Positions 45,001 to 52,384 of a DNA stretch of 64,000 nucleotides are shown here, in pieces (within the stretch, counting starts at the first letter, position 1; each line of letters opens with the position of its first letter). The translations under genes and the position numbers were made by a program. Source of the stretch: SIG454 sp045646365 (lineage in GTDB: Bacteria; Bacillota; Clostridia; Monoglobales; Monoglobaceae); assembly GCA_045646365.1 (NCBI GenBank), contig JAZRKP010000044.1, forward strand, positions 55,535-119,534, written 5' to 3'. The notes below the pieces were generated by a model. It was not told the DNA's origin. It made no database searches and saw only the letters and a list, made by a program, of their open reading frames with translations.

Positions 45001-45518
45001 TAAATGTTATAAAGATCATTTCTGTCCGTTGCGTGAGCTGTAAATGCTGCTGGTGTGGCGTGTGCCCAATGATAAGTTGAAATAATTCCGGTTGCCTTGC
45101 CCACAGATTCAGCAGCCTCAACAAGATTTGCCTTTGGGACTCCGTCTTTATCAATGCCAACAAAACCATTTATGGTTTTATATCCTGTCGCCATAGCTGT
45201 TCCTGCCGCCGCAGAGTCAGTAACCCCTCCTGTAACAGGTGAAGTTATCATACTTCCCGCAAGTTGTGTTCTCATGCTCATCGGATTTGTATCAGTATAG
45301 GTTTTATTCGGGAATTTTTCTGCATTAAATCCGCCTGCAACCTTTACCATATTGGCAAAATCGTAAAGAGCATAGCCACCTCCGTCAGGAATAAGATAAA
45401 TTATGTTTTTGATTTGACTAATGCTATTGCCCTCCTCAACACTTTCTGATGCAAAAGTGTAAGGAATTGAAATCACAAGAATTGCGATTGATAACATTAA
45501 CGATAACAACTTTTTCAT
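42072..45518 (-). CDS. Secreted alkaline phosphatase with GLUG-like and Ig-like repeats
   Basis: A 1148-residue secreted enzyme. After the signal peptide (1-23) comes a full alkaline phosphatase domain (about 35-425) with IIYLIPDGGG, the nucleophile in TDSAAAGTAMATGYKT, VEGGMVDTGGHANN, PDHDTGG and TGSHTNQNVG. All metal ligands and the active Ser look intact. The rest holds two beta-solenoid GLUG-like regions (about 500-650 and 860-1010) separated by a Big2-type Ig domain, and a C-terminal beta domain. No SLH domain is seen. It releases phosphate from outside substrates. It has a consensus promoter with an overlapping palindrome. Confidence 0.9.
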   Translation of the reverse strand: MKKLLSLMLSIAILVISIPYTFASESVEEGNSISQIKNIIYLIPDGGGYALYDFANMVKVAGGFNAEKFPNKTYTDTNPMSMRTQLAGSMITSPVTGGVTDSAAAGTAMATGYKTINGFVGIDKDGVPKANLVEAAESVGKATGIISTYHWAHATPAAFTAHATDRNDLYNIYQQVENRGLEVVLGVGYGQVSKYATIQNAIDNGYTVVETKEDLLNVEPGDKIWGNIGEKGFPYDVFLEEQQANLAEMTQGAITALSGDSDGFFLMVEGGMVDTGGHANNPATTTSEYLAFDAAFKVALDFAKDRTDTVVICAPDHDTGGMIIPENPEDVETAINAVAMGANTDKISWTTGSHTNQNVGVWVYVPEGVSLIDGLNPVLGDTQSTRENYIIDNTEIAPWCADFMGVDLDALSEDLFVNVSTIGRYNSLERKFTFNNGDKYVYSNQDKYYKDGVEISTNGKTAMCINNKFYVPAEIIDEEDWNYVTEWDPGDGITGKGTKSNPFILDDAFDFMEFTANMLAGETYSGKYIRQTKDIDLTPFPEYQGIGDGATFAGTYDGYGKKIIVDITSNNNVSIFPKVTGVLMNVGTEGTITSNKSGGYAAGVAYYVGEDGKIVNSYSNATIKATNAGGITTYNYGLVGNCSFCGTVIGTNIVPIGRPNEDEKPYEFWKCYYINNGSKGNLQYKHDEIIEGKIEQAKTQLAGILNKNRSEVATKVGYSTGMISYWTNDYGFPQHCIPSPIVEGVTITPESAVVDKGDGILLSAKVTGQHNPSQEVTWSIEGEVSEGTTIASDGFLLIDKNETATSFGVMAKSNQDGGKAATITITVGENTLSEPDGTRARPYLIETAEDFKELTDGMIAENDYADVYFRQTKNIDLSGLEGYKGVGSNQTFAGFYDGAGHTINIDIESNADECLFPYTTGTIINLGVTGSVKNASNAGAICRSLRVGGKLVNCWSNAYVEGKNPGSLVSSNYGTIASCFFFGTLNATSGEAFDIARAIDGSVNLNNFYVGNEYVQSTANSKVTNAQLKNDVTNWLNLGLSDTAKTTGLPISAFSTWYYADGILSFSEDNTMRVDLDSLTVSLDGNTSIGTVYAVMYGADGTMSEIKQYPASETVEVEFTDDAEGSYVKIMWWHGNMYPMCAAETISL

Positions 45519-45548
45519 TTTTTAATACCCTTTCTTTCCTTTTTCTTT

Positions 45549-45577
45549 ATTGTAACATACAGCAAAATATATGTCAA
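45549..45577 (-). promoter_or_regulatory. Promoter of the alkaline phosphatase gene
   Basis: On the minus strand TTGACA (45572-45577), 17 bp, TACAAT (45549-45554), 31 bp before the ATG. The -35 sits inside the inner arm of the 47-bp inverted repeat. Confidence 0.75.
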
Positions 45578-45610
45578 GAATCTAAAACTTTTATTCTTGA
45601 CATATATTTT
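45564..45610. promoter_or_regulatory. 18-bp perfect inverted repeat at the phosphatase promoter
   Basis: AAAATATATGTCAAGAAT (45564-45581) and its exact reverse complement (45593-45610) are separated by 11 bp. One arm covers the -35 element. It is either an operator for a dimeric regulator or a hairpin ending the upstream AraC transcript; the lack of a U-run favours the operator. Confidence 0.65.
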
Positions 45611-45643
45611 ACCAAAAAAACATACTTTAAATCCGTATATATT

Positions 45644-46489
45644 CTAAAACAAGCGTTGAGTTTCCTTTCTATAAACGCTTGGGGTTAATCCTGTTTTTCT
45701 TTTAAATTCTGTTGAAAAATTACTAAAATTACTATATCCGCATAATTCTGAAATTTTAGCTATCTGAATATTTGTTTCCCGTATATACCGTTTCGCCGTC
45801 TCTATACGATAATTTATTAAATATTGACGAAGGGTTGTCCCTGTATAAGTTTTCATAAGTCTGTTAAGATGATAAGGATGGTAGCCTACAACAGAAGATA
45901 GGATATTATTATCTATATCATCGTAATAATGATTATGAATATAATCCAAGATAACATTTATGCTCTCTGAACCTTTGCTTTCAAAAGTGATATGCCGTAC
46001 AATTTCGTATATAATGTTTTTGAATATAGCAGACGAAACCTCAATATAAAGTTGTTTTTTATATGAAAATTCAGCTAAAATTTTATTAATGTCATCAAGC
46101 AAATAACTCATATTATCGATAACAATAGGATTATTGAGAAACTGATGTGATTCAAAAATACTCTTTTCTATAACATCGTGAAAATGAAAGCTATTTGCTT
46201 CAACAGGTTCAATTTCCGTAATTATATGTGAATGATTTTGCGTATAATCATAGTTTATACTTATAACCTCAACAACGGAATTTATTTCAAAATAATATTT
46301 CACACCAGGTGGAATTATTACAATAGTTCCGGGGGTAAGGGTATATGAAGACTTATCAATATGCAAAATACAATCTTTAGATAACATATAATAAAAATGA
46401 TAGTCAACTGCTCTTAAATATTCCGGGCGAAGAGCATTTTTTATATTTCTTGCAAATCTGATGTGAGGATTGATGTTATTTAATTCCAT
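45644..46489 (-). CDS. AraC-family regulator
   Basis: A 281-residue regulator from the ATG at 46487-46489, behind GGAGCATT; the longer frame lacks a good site. The N-terminal cupin-like sensor (ILHIDKSSYTLTPGTIVIIP) is followed by two HTH motifs (IDNNILSSVVGYHPYHLNRL, IQIAKISELCGYSNFSNFST) and the usual FKRKTGLTPSVYR end. It is divergent from the TIM-barrel gene at 46601 and upstream of the alkaline phosphatase gene. It resembles the regulator at 24819-25661 in layout. Its likely target is the divergent gene. Confidence 0.85.
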   Translation of the reverse strand: MELNNINPHIRFARNIKNALRPEYLRAVDYHFYYMLSKDCILHIDKSSYTLTPGTIVIIPPGVKYYFEINSVVEVISINYDYTQNHSHIITEIEPVEANSFHFHDVIEKSIFESHQFLNNPIVIDNMSYLLDDINKILAEFSYKKQLYIEVSSAIFKNIIYEIVRHITFESKGSESINVILDYIHNHYYDDIDNNILSSVVGYHPYHLNRLMKTYTGTTLRQYLINYRIETAKRYIRETNIQIAKISELCGYSNFSNFSTEFKRKTGLTPSVYRKETQRLF

Positions 46490-46541
46490 GATAATGCTCC
46501 ATAAATATTTGTTTTTACAAAATTCGTGTTTGTTTTCATTA

Positions 46542-46570
46542 TTGATTATATCATTAAAGTTTGATAAAAT
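46542..46570 (+). promoter_or_regulatory. Predicted promoter of the TIM-barrel gene
   Basis: TTGATT (46542-46547), 17 bp, TAAAAT (46565-46570), 31 bp before the ATG at 46601. Confidence 0.6.
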
Positions 46571-46600
46571 CAAGAAAAAAATGAATGGATGGTGGACCTT

Positions 46601-48313
46601 ATGAAAAATTTTTTTATAAAATACAAAGACGGAAAAACTGAAACTGTCGAAGGAAAGATTCCATTGGGAAATGTATCTGAATATGAACTTGTTAAGGATA
46701 TTGACTACACTAAAGTTGAGTATGTTGAATTTGATTTACACGAAGATACAATCCCTTCCGGCGATGACGGATTCTATATCGTTTCTGCCGGCTGGGGAAG
46801 ATGCGAAAATCACGATTACGGTATTTGTCTTTTCAAAGAAAGAGAAGATTGCGAAATCCTTCTCAGAGATATATTTATGCCGGTTTTTGGACTTAAACAC
46901 AATGGAGTATGCCAAGTTGCAATAGTAACAGGAATGGCAACAGATGTGGCACAAATTATAAAAATTGAAAACAACCGTTATTTATCAAAAGTACGATTTG
47001 AAATTGATGGGCAAGTGCCTTACGAGAACATAAAAATTGAGATGCATACCATTGACGACGAGAACAGCGACTATTGTGATATAGCTAAATTATACAGAAA
47101 CTATCAATTAGAACATGGGTTTACAACTGTTAAAGACCGTTTGACCCCAGAACTTAAATATTCAGTAGAGTCTACAAATGTCAGAATTCGTATGGCGTGG
47201 AAGCCTGTTCCGTGTACGATTGCAGAACAAACTCCCGAAAATGAACCCGATGTTCATGTTGCATGCACATTTGATGATGTCATCAGAGTTATGGAAGCTT
47301 ATAAGAAGGCAGGAGTAAATAAAGCTGAAATTTGTCTTGTTGGCTGGAATATGAAGGGTCATGACGGCAGATGGCCACAGATTTTACCTGTTGAAGAAAG
47401 CATCGGCGGAGAAGCAGGACTTAAAAAAGTTATAAAAAGAGCAAACGAACTTGGTTATGCTATGACTTGTCACACAAATAGTGTTCTCTCGTTTTCAATA
47501 GCCAATAATTTCTCTGAAAATGACATTGCCCTCACAAAAGATGGCCAAAAAAGTGTAGACGATGTACGCTGGGGCGGAGGCAGATCATATAACCTTTGTC
47601 CTAAGAGAGCTTACGAAATTTCAATGGAAACGCTCCCTGAGGTTGCCGCACTCGGTTTTCGCGGAATGCATTATATGGATGTGGTTACTGCAACAATTCC
47701 AAGAGAATGTCATCATCCAGACCATCCTGTAAACAAAAAAGAGGCAGGTGAATATTTCGCAAAGCTTTATGGGGCTGCACGAGAGATGTTTGGCTCTGCC
47801 GGTTGTGAATGTTCTTATGACTATTATGCAAAAAATGTTGACTATACTTTGTATTCTTCCTTTGCTGATTATTCAGATATGAGTGCAAAACATATACTTT
47901 GTGATAAGACAATACCTTTTTCACAGCTTGTATATCATGGAATCATCCCATACAACCCTTATGCAAGATGTGTTAATTACGCTATAAGCGATAGTGCCGA
48001 TGATATGCTTAAGGTTATAGAATATGGCGGAAAACCGCAAATGTATTATTATGCGAAATTTGTCACCGATACAAGTGACTGGATTGGCAAAGGCGACTTT
48101 CATTGCAATACTGATGAAGAAATCGAGTTCAGCGCAATAAAATTAAAAGAGACTGCTGATGCTTATGATGAATTGAGTTATTTGCAATACGAGTTTATGG
48201 AAAAACACAAGGAAATTTCACCTGGTGTGTTCGAGATTGAGTATTCTGACAAAAGTGTGATTACTGTAGATTACAACAATAAAACCTATAAACTGGACAA
48301 AGGAAGTATATAA
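46601..48313 (+). CDS. Putative TIM-barrel glycosidase-like protein
   Basis: A 570-residue cytoplasmic protein from the ATG at 46601. An N-terminal beta-sandwich (about 1-170) precedes a TIM-barrel-like region (CTFDDVIRVMEAYKKAGVNK, GYAMTCHTNSVLSFS, GFRGMHYMDVVTA) with candidate acidic residues in YMDVV and CECSYDYY. A short beta tail ends it (ISPGVFEIEYSD). The arrangement recalls uncharacterised DUF5696-type proteins of gut bacteria, but I am not certain. It is controlled by its own AraC regulator and stands alone, so its sugar substrate is unknown. Confidence 0.6.
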   Translation: MKNFFIKYKDGKTETVEGKIPLGNVSEYELVKDIDYTKVEYVEFDLHEDTIPSGDDGFYIVSAGWGRCENHDYGICLFKEREDCEILLRDIFMPVFGLKHNGVCQVAIVTGMATDVAQIIKIENNRYLSKVRFEIDGQVPYENIKIEMHTIDDENSDYCDIAKLYRNYQLEHGFTTVKDRLTPELKYSVESTNVRIRMAWKPVPCTIAEQTPENEPDVHVACTFDDVIRVMEAYKKAGVNKAEICLVGWNMKGHDGRWPQILPVEESIGGEAGLKKVIKRANELGYAMTCHTNSVLSFSIANNFSENDIALTKDGQKSVDDVRWGGGRSYNLCPKRAYEISMETLPEVAALGFRGMHYMDVVTATIPRECHHPDHPVNKKEAGEYFAKLYGAAREMFGSAGCECSYDYYAKNVDYTLYSSFADYSDMSAKHILCDKTIPFSQLVYHGIIPYNPYARCVNYAISDSADDMLKVIEYGGKPQMYYYAKFVTDTSDWIGKGDFHCNTDEEIEFSAIKLKETADAYDELSYLQYEFMEKHKEISPGVFEIEYSDKSVITVDYNNKTYKLDKGSI

Positions 48314-48377
48314 TAGACCTTGAGTCTGCAGAATAATTGTATTTGTTTTAATGTATCATTGATTTAGCAGAAACAAA

Positions 48378-48401
48378 AAAATAGGGTATTTCCCCTATTT
48401 T
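48378..48401 (+). terminator. Terminator after the TIM-barrel gene
   Basis: AAAATAGGG and CCCTATTTT form a 9-bp stem with a six-base loop, 64 bp after the stop codon. Confidence 0.65.
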
Positions 48402-48441
48402 GTGTAAACTCCAAAATGATAATATAATTTAAGTGATTTTC

Positions 48442-48477
48442 AAGGGATGAAATCCGTATTTCGGTATTTCATCCCTT
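48442..48477. other. Long hairpin in intergenic region
   Basis: AAGGGATGAAAT (48442-48453) is perfectly complementary to ATTTCATCCCTT (48466-48477), and the loop itself can pair as CCG-TATTT-CGG. The 318-bp gap from 48314 to 48631 has no coding region that I can support; this hairpin and the terminator before it are its only clear structures. Confidence 0.65.
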
Positions 48478-48631
48478 AGCTTATATATAGCCTAAAAGCA
48501 TAGGTATTGCAAGGTCGTCCTCGTTTTGAGGGCGTTAAATTTACCTGTCTTTATCATTTTCATTATAATATTGAATTTTATGTTTATTTCGAGGTGCTTT
48601 CATATACCCTCATTTATATCAATTTAAATAT

Positions 48632-49690
48632 CTATTTCAACTTTTTATAAAGTGCATTTGCAAGAACAACCGCAAATATAGCTGCAACAAGTTTACCTGT
48701 TATAACGCTAACAACATACTGTTGATCGAATGCAAGGGTAAAGGCGAGATGCCCGGCAAATACAAATGCTCCGGATACTGCAAATGCAGAGTTTAACAGA
48801 GCCCCTTTATCATCCATATCCTTCATCATTTTAAATGTAGGTATACTTGTCGCAAGCGAAGAAATAATACCCATCGCTGATGTTTCATTAATACCTATCT
48901 TTTCCCCTGTGTATTTTAAAAATTTCTTTAAAATTTTTGAAATAATATGTATTAGCGGAAAACTGCCTGCCATAACACATGCGGCATTAACTATAATCCT
49001 TGTTCCATTTTCCAAAGTGTCCGAATATGGTATAATTTTATACCCTGTTAAAAATTCAATAATTCCTGATACTAACCCAACAATTATAATAACTTTTATA
49101 CATTTTCCCAACACTAAAAATATTTTCATACTTACATCAGGGAACTTATATAGTCCAAAAGATAAAATAACGGAAAACATTATCAATGGGATTAAATTTA
49201 TTATCAATGCAGTTGCAGGTATTCCCGCAACTATTCCTCCGACAAAGCATCCTATTGGAATAGTTATTATACCGCAAAGTATTCCGTATATCACCGTTTT
49301 GTATTTTGTTTTATCCACCAATCCAAGTGCTACCGGAATTGTAAACGATACCGTGCAACCCATCATCGATGAAACTATCATTGCATTAAATCCACCAATA
49401 TCACCATTCCTGCATAATTCCTGTGACAGAGATGCACCACCCATATCATTCGCTAATAAAGAAGCAGAAATAATGGAAGGATCTATAAATTCGGGTAAAA
49501 TACAAACAATGCTATTCCCCAGAAAATGCGAGATAGTTGGAGCTAATATGAGCATACCCGTCATAGAAATCATAAGTGTCCCTAACATTGAAATCCCTTT
49601 TTCAAATTCTGCACCTATGCCATAACGATTTTCTAAAAGGTAATCTATCGCTCCTATTACCAAAAAAATTAAGATAACAATCGTCAACAT
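48632..49690 (-). CDS. eutH: EutH-type ethanolamine transporter
   Basis: A 352-residue integral membrane protein with about ten hydrophobic helices. It matches EutH over its length, including ASLLANDMGGASLSQEL and the GCTVSFTIPVALG segments. EutH allows ethanolamine uptake at low external concentration or pH. No other eut genes, microcompartment shell genes or EutVW regulators are in the window. The gene follows the PHP-family gene by 14 bp, which is an unusual partner. Confidence 0.85.
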   Translation of the reverse strand: MLTIVILIFLVIGAIDYLLENRYGIGAEFEKGISMLGTLMISMTGMLILAPTISHFLGNSIVCILPEFIDPSIISASLLANDMGGASLSQELCRNGDIGGFNAMIVSSMMGCTVSFTIPVALGLVDKTKYKTVIYGILCGIITIPIGCFVGGIVAGIPATALIINLIPLIMFSVILSFGLYKFPDVSMKIFLVLGKCIKVIIIVGLVSGIIEFLTGYKIIPYSDTLENGTRIIVNAACVMAGSFPLIHIISKILKKFLKYTGEKIGINETSAMGIISSLATSIPTFKMMKDMDDKGALLNSAFAVSGAFVFAGHLAFTLAFDQQYVVSVITGKLVAAIFAVVLANALYKKLK

Positions 49691-49704
49691 ATTATAGCTC
49701 CTCC

Positions 49705-50538
49705 TTATAATGAAACAGGAACAAATCCATTTTTCGTCAAAATATAATGTTCTTTAAACCCTGCCTCTTTCAAAAGCGCAATCGCAGTTTCAAAACCATA
49801 ATCAAGCATTTTTTTGTTATGACAATCAGATGAAATAACGGTTCTAAACCCCAACCTTTTAAATTCTTTAAGCAACGCCAGAGATGGATATGGGTGTTTT
49901 CTATACCCTCTTGCCATCGCCCCTGTATTAACCTCATAAAAAGGGATTTTCTTTACTAAATGCTCAGCAGTTTCCACTACAATATCGTGATACTCTTTTG
50001 ACGATTCATCAAAAAACATTCTATTATCTTTATGTTTTGTAATTAAATCAAAATGTCCTACAAAATCGAAATTACCGTAATCAGGAAGCATAGCTAATGT
50101 CTTATAGTATTCTTTAGCATATTTCATACCGTCATTATCAAAATATTTATTTATTACTGAACTGACAACCTCTTCAGATCTATCGATTCCGATTATTTCA
50201 TTTCCCAACTTAAGATAATGTACAGATCCGATTAAGTAATCATATCCTGATAAATCAATTTCCGAATACATATCAACCTCAAGACCACAGAACACATCTA
50301 TCTTGTCTTTGTATACATCTTTTAGTGCAAAAACATCCTTTTTATATTCTTCAGTCCCCTCCTGACTCATTGAGTGTTCAGGAGCATAATACATATACGA
50401 ATGGCCCGAAAAACCAATTCCGCTAAATCCCTTATTTATAGCTTCTTTAATCATTTCCTGCGGAGTATCAACTCCGTCGCAATATATTGTATGTGTATGT
50501 AAATTCTGCATTTTATTGATAATCATATTTAAACCCAT
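49705..50538 (-). CDS. PHP-family phosphatase (histidinol-phosphatase-like)
   Basis: A 277-residue protein with the PHP metal motifs: NLHTHTIYCDG at the N-terminus, GFSGHS, a GLEVDMY glutamate, YLIGSVHYLK, GHFDLI, and the C-terminal ISSDCHN. The size and pattern match HisJ/HisK histidinol-phosphatases, but related PHP proteins act on other phosphoesters, and pairing with eutH raises doubt. Start could be at 50538 or at the internal ATG of MQNLHTHT (50511); neither has a strong ribosome binding site. Confidence 0.75.
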   Translation of the reverse strand: MGLNMIINKMQNLHTHTIYCDGVDTPQEMIKEAINKGFSGIGFSGHSYMYYAPEHSMSQEGTEEYKKDVFALKDVYKDKIDVFCGLEVDMYSEIDLSGYDYLIGSVHYLKLGNEIIGIDRSEEVVSSVINKYFDNDGMKYAKEYYKTLAMLPDYGNFDFVGHFDLITKHKDNRMFFDESSKEYHDIVVETAEHLVKKIPFYEVNTGAMARGYRKHPYPSLALLKEFKRLGFRTVISSDCHNKKMLDYGFETAIALLKEAGFKEHYILTKNGFVPVSL

Positions 50539-50555
50539 ACTTTCAAAATATTTAT

Positions 50556-50687
50556 TTAGATTGCAATTTCTAACCCATCATATGCAACTTCAATGTCATA
50601 TTGTTTCATTTGCTCTGCAAGTATTTTATGTTCATCGTGTAATGTGCGAGCCATATGACTTATGCAAAATCTGTCAATATAAGGCAG
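50556..50687 (-). pseudogene. C-terminal tail of an MBL-fold hydrolase
   Basis: A minus-strand frame ending with TAA at 50556-50558 reads FLPYIDRFCISHMARTLH, then a helical piece and the ending VAYDGLEIAI. Such an ending is typical of MBL-fold phosphodiesterase-like hydrolases. The metal-binding N-terminal part is missing; the frame runs straight out of the tRNA terminator. It is a short remnant. Confidence 0.5.
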
Positions 50688-50713
50688 AAAATCCCTTGAT
50701 AACAAGGGATTTT
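50688..50713 (-). terminator. Terminator of the tRNA gene
   Basis: AAAATCCCTTG pairs perfectly with CAAGGGATTTT around ATAA, 28 bp after the tRNA end, with a T-rich tail on the minus strand. Confidence 0.8.
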
Positions 50714-50740
50714 CTTTGTATCAACCTTACGGTTTATTTA

Positions 50741-50817
50741 TGGTGGATCTTCAGGGACTCGAACCCCGGACCAACCGGTTATGAGCCGGTTGCTCTAACC
50801 AACTGAGCTAAAGATCC
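50741..50817 (-). tRNA. tRNA with CAT anticodon (elongator Met, or Ile2)
   Basis: A 77-nt cloverleaf with acceptor GGATCTT/AAGATCC, D arm with AGCTCAGTTGGTTAGAGC, anticodon stem ACCGG/CCGGT around CTCATAA, variable loop TGGTC, T loop TTCGAGT, and encoded CCA. Anticodon CAT with this body suggests elongator tRNA-Met; a lysidine-modified tRNA-Ile(CAT) is the alternative. Confidence 0.95.
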
Positions 50818-50830
50818 ATACGACTTTCCT

Positions 50831-50859
50831 ATTATACACAAATTCTTCACTTTTGTCAA
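50831..50859 (-). promoter_or_regulatory. Consensus promoter of the tRNA gene
   Basis: Minus strand TTGACA (50854-50859), 17 bp, TATAAT (50831-50836): a perfect sigma-A consensus, 14 bp before the tRNA 5' end. Confidence 0.85.
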
Positions 50860-50951
50860 GCCTTTTATTAAAATTTATTTTAAATTGTTAAACTTTTGTT
50901 ATTATAAACTTTTAAATAGGGAACAAACTATATTTGAAGGGAGTTTTGTTT

Positions 50952-51059
50952 ATGAACGATTTTCTTATTTTAAAGGTCGCATCCTACAACACTCTTTACA
51001 GAAAAGCTTTCATTTTCTCCTCAACCAATGACTATCCTTTCTCCAAAATTACTATTTAA
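50952..51059 (+). CDS. Possible small ORF upstream of murA
   Basis: ATG at 50952 behind AAGGGAG opens a 35-codon frame ending at 51059. A hairpin (51061-51082, GCGGAGC-GTTT-GCTCCG) and then the murA ribosome binding site follow. The peptide has no recognised motif. It could be a leader peptide or a chance frame. Confidence 0.25.
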   Translation: MNDFLILKVASYNTLYRKAFIFSSTNDYPFSKITI

Positions 51060-51109
51060 TATGCGGAGCGTTTGCTCCGTATTACATATTCTACAAAAGG
51101 AGTTTAAAA

Positions 51110-52360
51110 ATGGCAAAATATACAGTTTCTCAGGCGGAATTTTTAAAAGGGGAGGTTTTAGTCAGCGGAGCAAAAAACGCCGCTCTTCCCATAATTTCCG
51201 CCGCTCTGCTTTGCCCCCGGAAAGTAACTCTAAAAAACATTCCGCATTTGAAAGATATTGAAAATATGTGTGATATAATTTCCTCTATCGGTGGTAAATG
51301 TGACTTTGAGGCAGGAAACGAACTGGGGATTTCCTTGACCGAGATAACTGACCACAAGGCACCTTATGATTCTGTCAGCAAGCTTCGTGCCTCATTTCTG
51401 ATTATGGCTCCCATTCTTTCCCGTTTCGGGAAAGTCCGTATTCCTTTGCCTGGCGGATGTCCTATTGGTACAAGACCTGTCGACTTACATTTGAAAGGAT
51501 TTTCAGCCATGGGAGCTAAAATCAAGCAGGGACACGGCTACATTGAGGCAAAATGCGCTAAACTTCACGGAGCAAATATTTACCTTGATTTTCCAAGCGT
51601 TGGGGCAACAGAAAACCTTATTATCGCCGCGAGTATGGCTGATGGAGAAACAATTATTGAAAACTGTGCAACAGAGCCTGAAATTATTGACCTTGCAAAT
51701 TTCCTCAACCAAATGGGGGCAATTATTCAAAATGCGGGGAGTGATAAAATAAAGATAATCGGCGTTAAAGACCTTTCACCAACAACATATTCCATTATTC
51801 CCGACCGAATTGAGGCAGGTACATTTCTTACTGCCGGAATTATGTGTGACTCTGATTTAATAATCAAAAACATCATTCCCGACCATCTTCGGCCTGTTAT
51901 TGCAAAGTACAGCGAAATGGGAACTGATATTACAGAGGGCGAGAATTTCATTCATATCAAAGGGAAATGCAAAGGGATTAACACTGACATAATGACTATG
52001 CCCTATCCTGGTTTTCCCACAGATATGCAGGCAATCGCCACATCATTGCTCTGCACAACCTCAGGGCGTAGTCTTATTGTTGAGACGGTGTTTGAAAACA
52101 GGTTTCTCCACATTCCTGAGCTTAACCGAATGGGGGCAAACATTAAAGTTGACGGCAGAACTGCCATTATTGATGGGACAAAGCTAACGGGGGCAAAGGT
52201 CAAAGCAACCGACCTTCGTGCAGGTGCCGCTCTCGTTCTTGCAGGACTTGTTGCAAAGGGAAAAACCGAGGTGGAAAACATTGAATTTATAGAACGGGGC
52301 TATGAATTATTTGACGAAAAGCTTCGTAGCATTGGCGTCAATATAAAAAAATCTCTGTGA
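51110..52360 (+). CDS. murA: UDP-N-acetylglucosamine 1-carboxyvinyltransferase
   Basis: A 416-residue MurA covering the whole family length, ATG behind AAAAGGAG. It transfers enolpyruvate from PEP to UDP-GlcNAc, the first committed step of peptidoglycan synthesis. The SGAKNAALP start, the active-site Cys115 in LPGGCPIGTRPVDLH (the residue attacked by fosfomycin), and the C-terminal RAGAALVLAGL are all present. It is transcribed alone, and its stop codon overlaps a strong terminator. Many Firmicutes have two MurA paralogues; only one is in the window. Confidence 0.97.
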   Translation: MAKYTVSQAEFLKGEVLVSGAKNAALPIISAALLCPRKVTLKNIPHLKDIENMCDIISSIGGKCDFEAGNELGISLTEITDHKAPYDSVSKLRASFLIMAPILSRFGKVRIPLPGGCPIGTRPVDLHLKGFSAMGAKIKQGHGYIEAKCAKLHGANIYLDFPSVGATENLIIAASMADGETIIENCATEPEIIDLANFLNQMGAIIQNAGSDKIKIIGVKDLSPTTYSIIPDRIEAGTFLTAGIMCDSDLIIKNIIPDHLRPVIAKYSEMGTDITEGENFIHIKGKCKGINTDIMTMPYPGFPTDMQAIATSLLCTTSGRSLIVETVFENRFLHIPELNRMGANIKVDGRTAIIDGTKLTGAKVKATDLRAGAALVLAGLVAKGKTEVENIEFIERGYELFDEKLRSIGVNIKKSL

Positions 52361-52383
52361 CCTATCCGCCACAGAGATTTTTT
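52346..52383. terminator. Bidirectional terminator between murA and the SLH gene
   Basis: AAAAAATCTCTGTG pairs with CACAGAGATTTTTT around ten bases. The left arm contains the end of murA; the right arm ends two bases before the convergent SLH gene's stop codon, so it serves both. Confidence 0.9.
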
Positions 52384-52384
52384 A

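Noticed and set aside
48909..49625. Plus-strand frame of 238 codons opposite eutH
   Set aside because: Antisense of a hydrophobic membrane protein gene; the minus-strand match to EutH is full length and clear.
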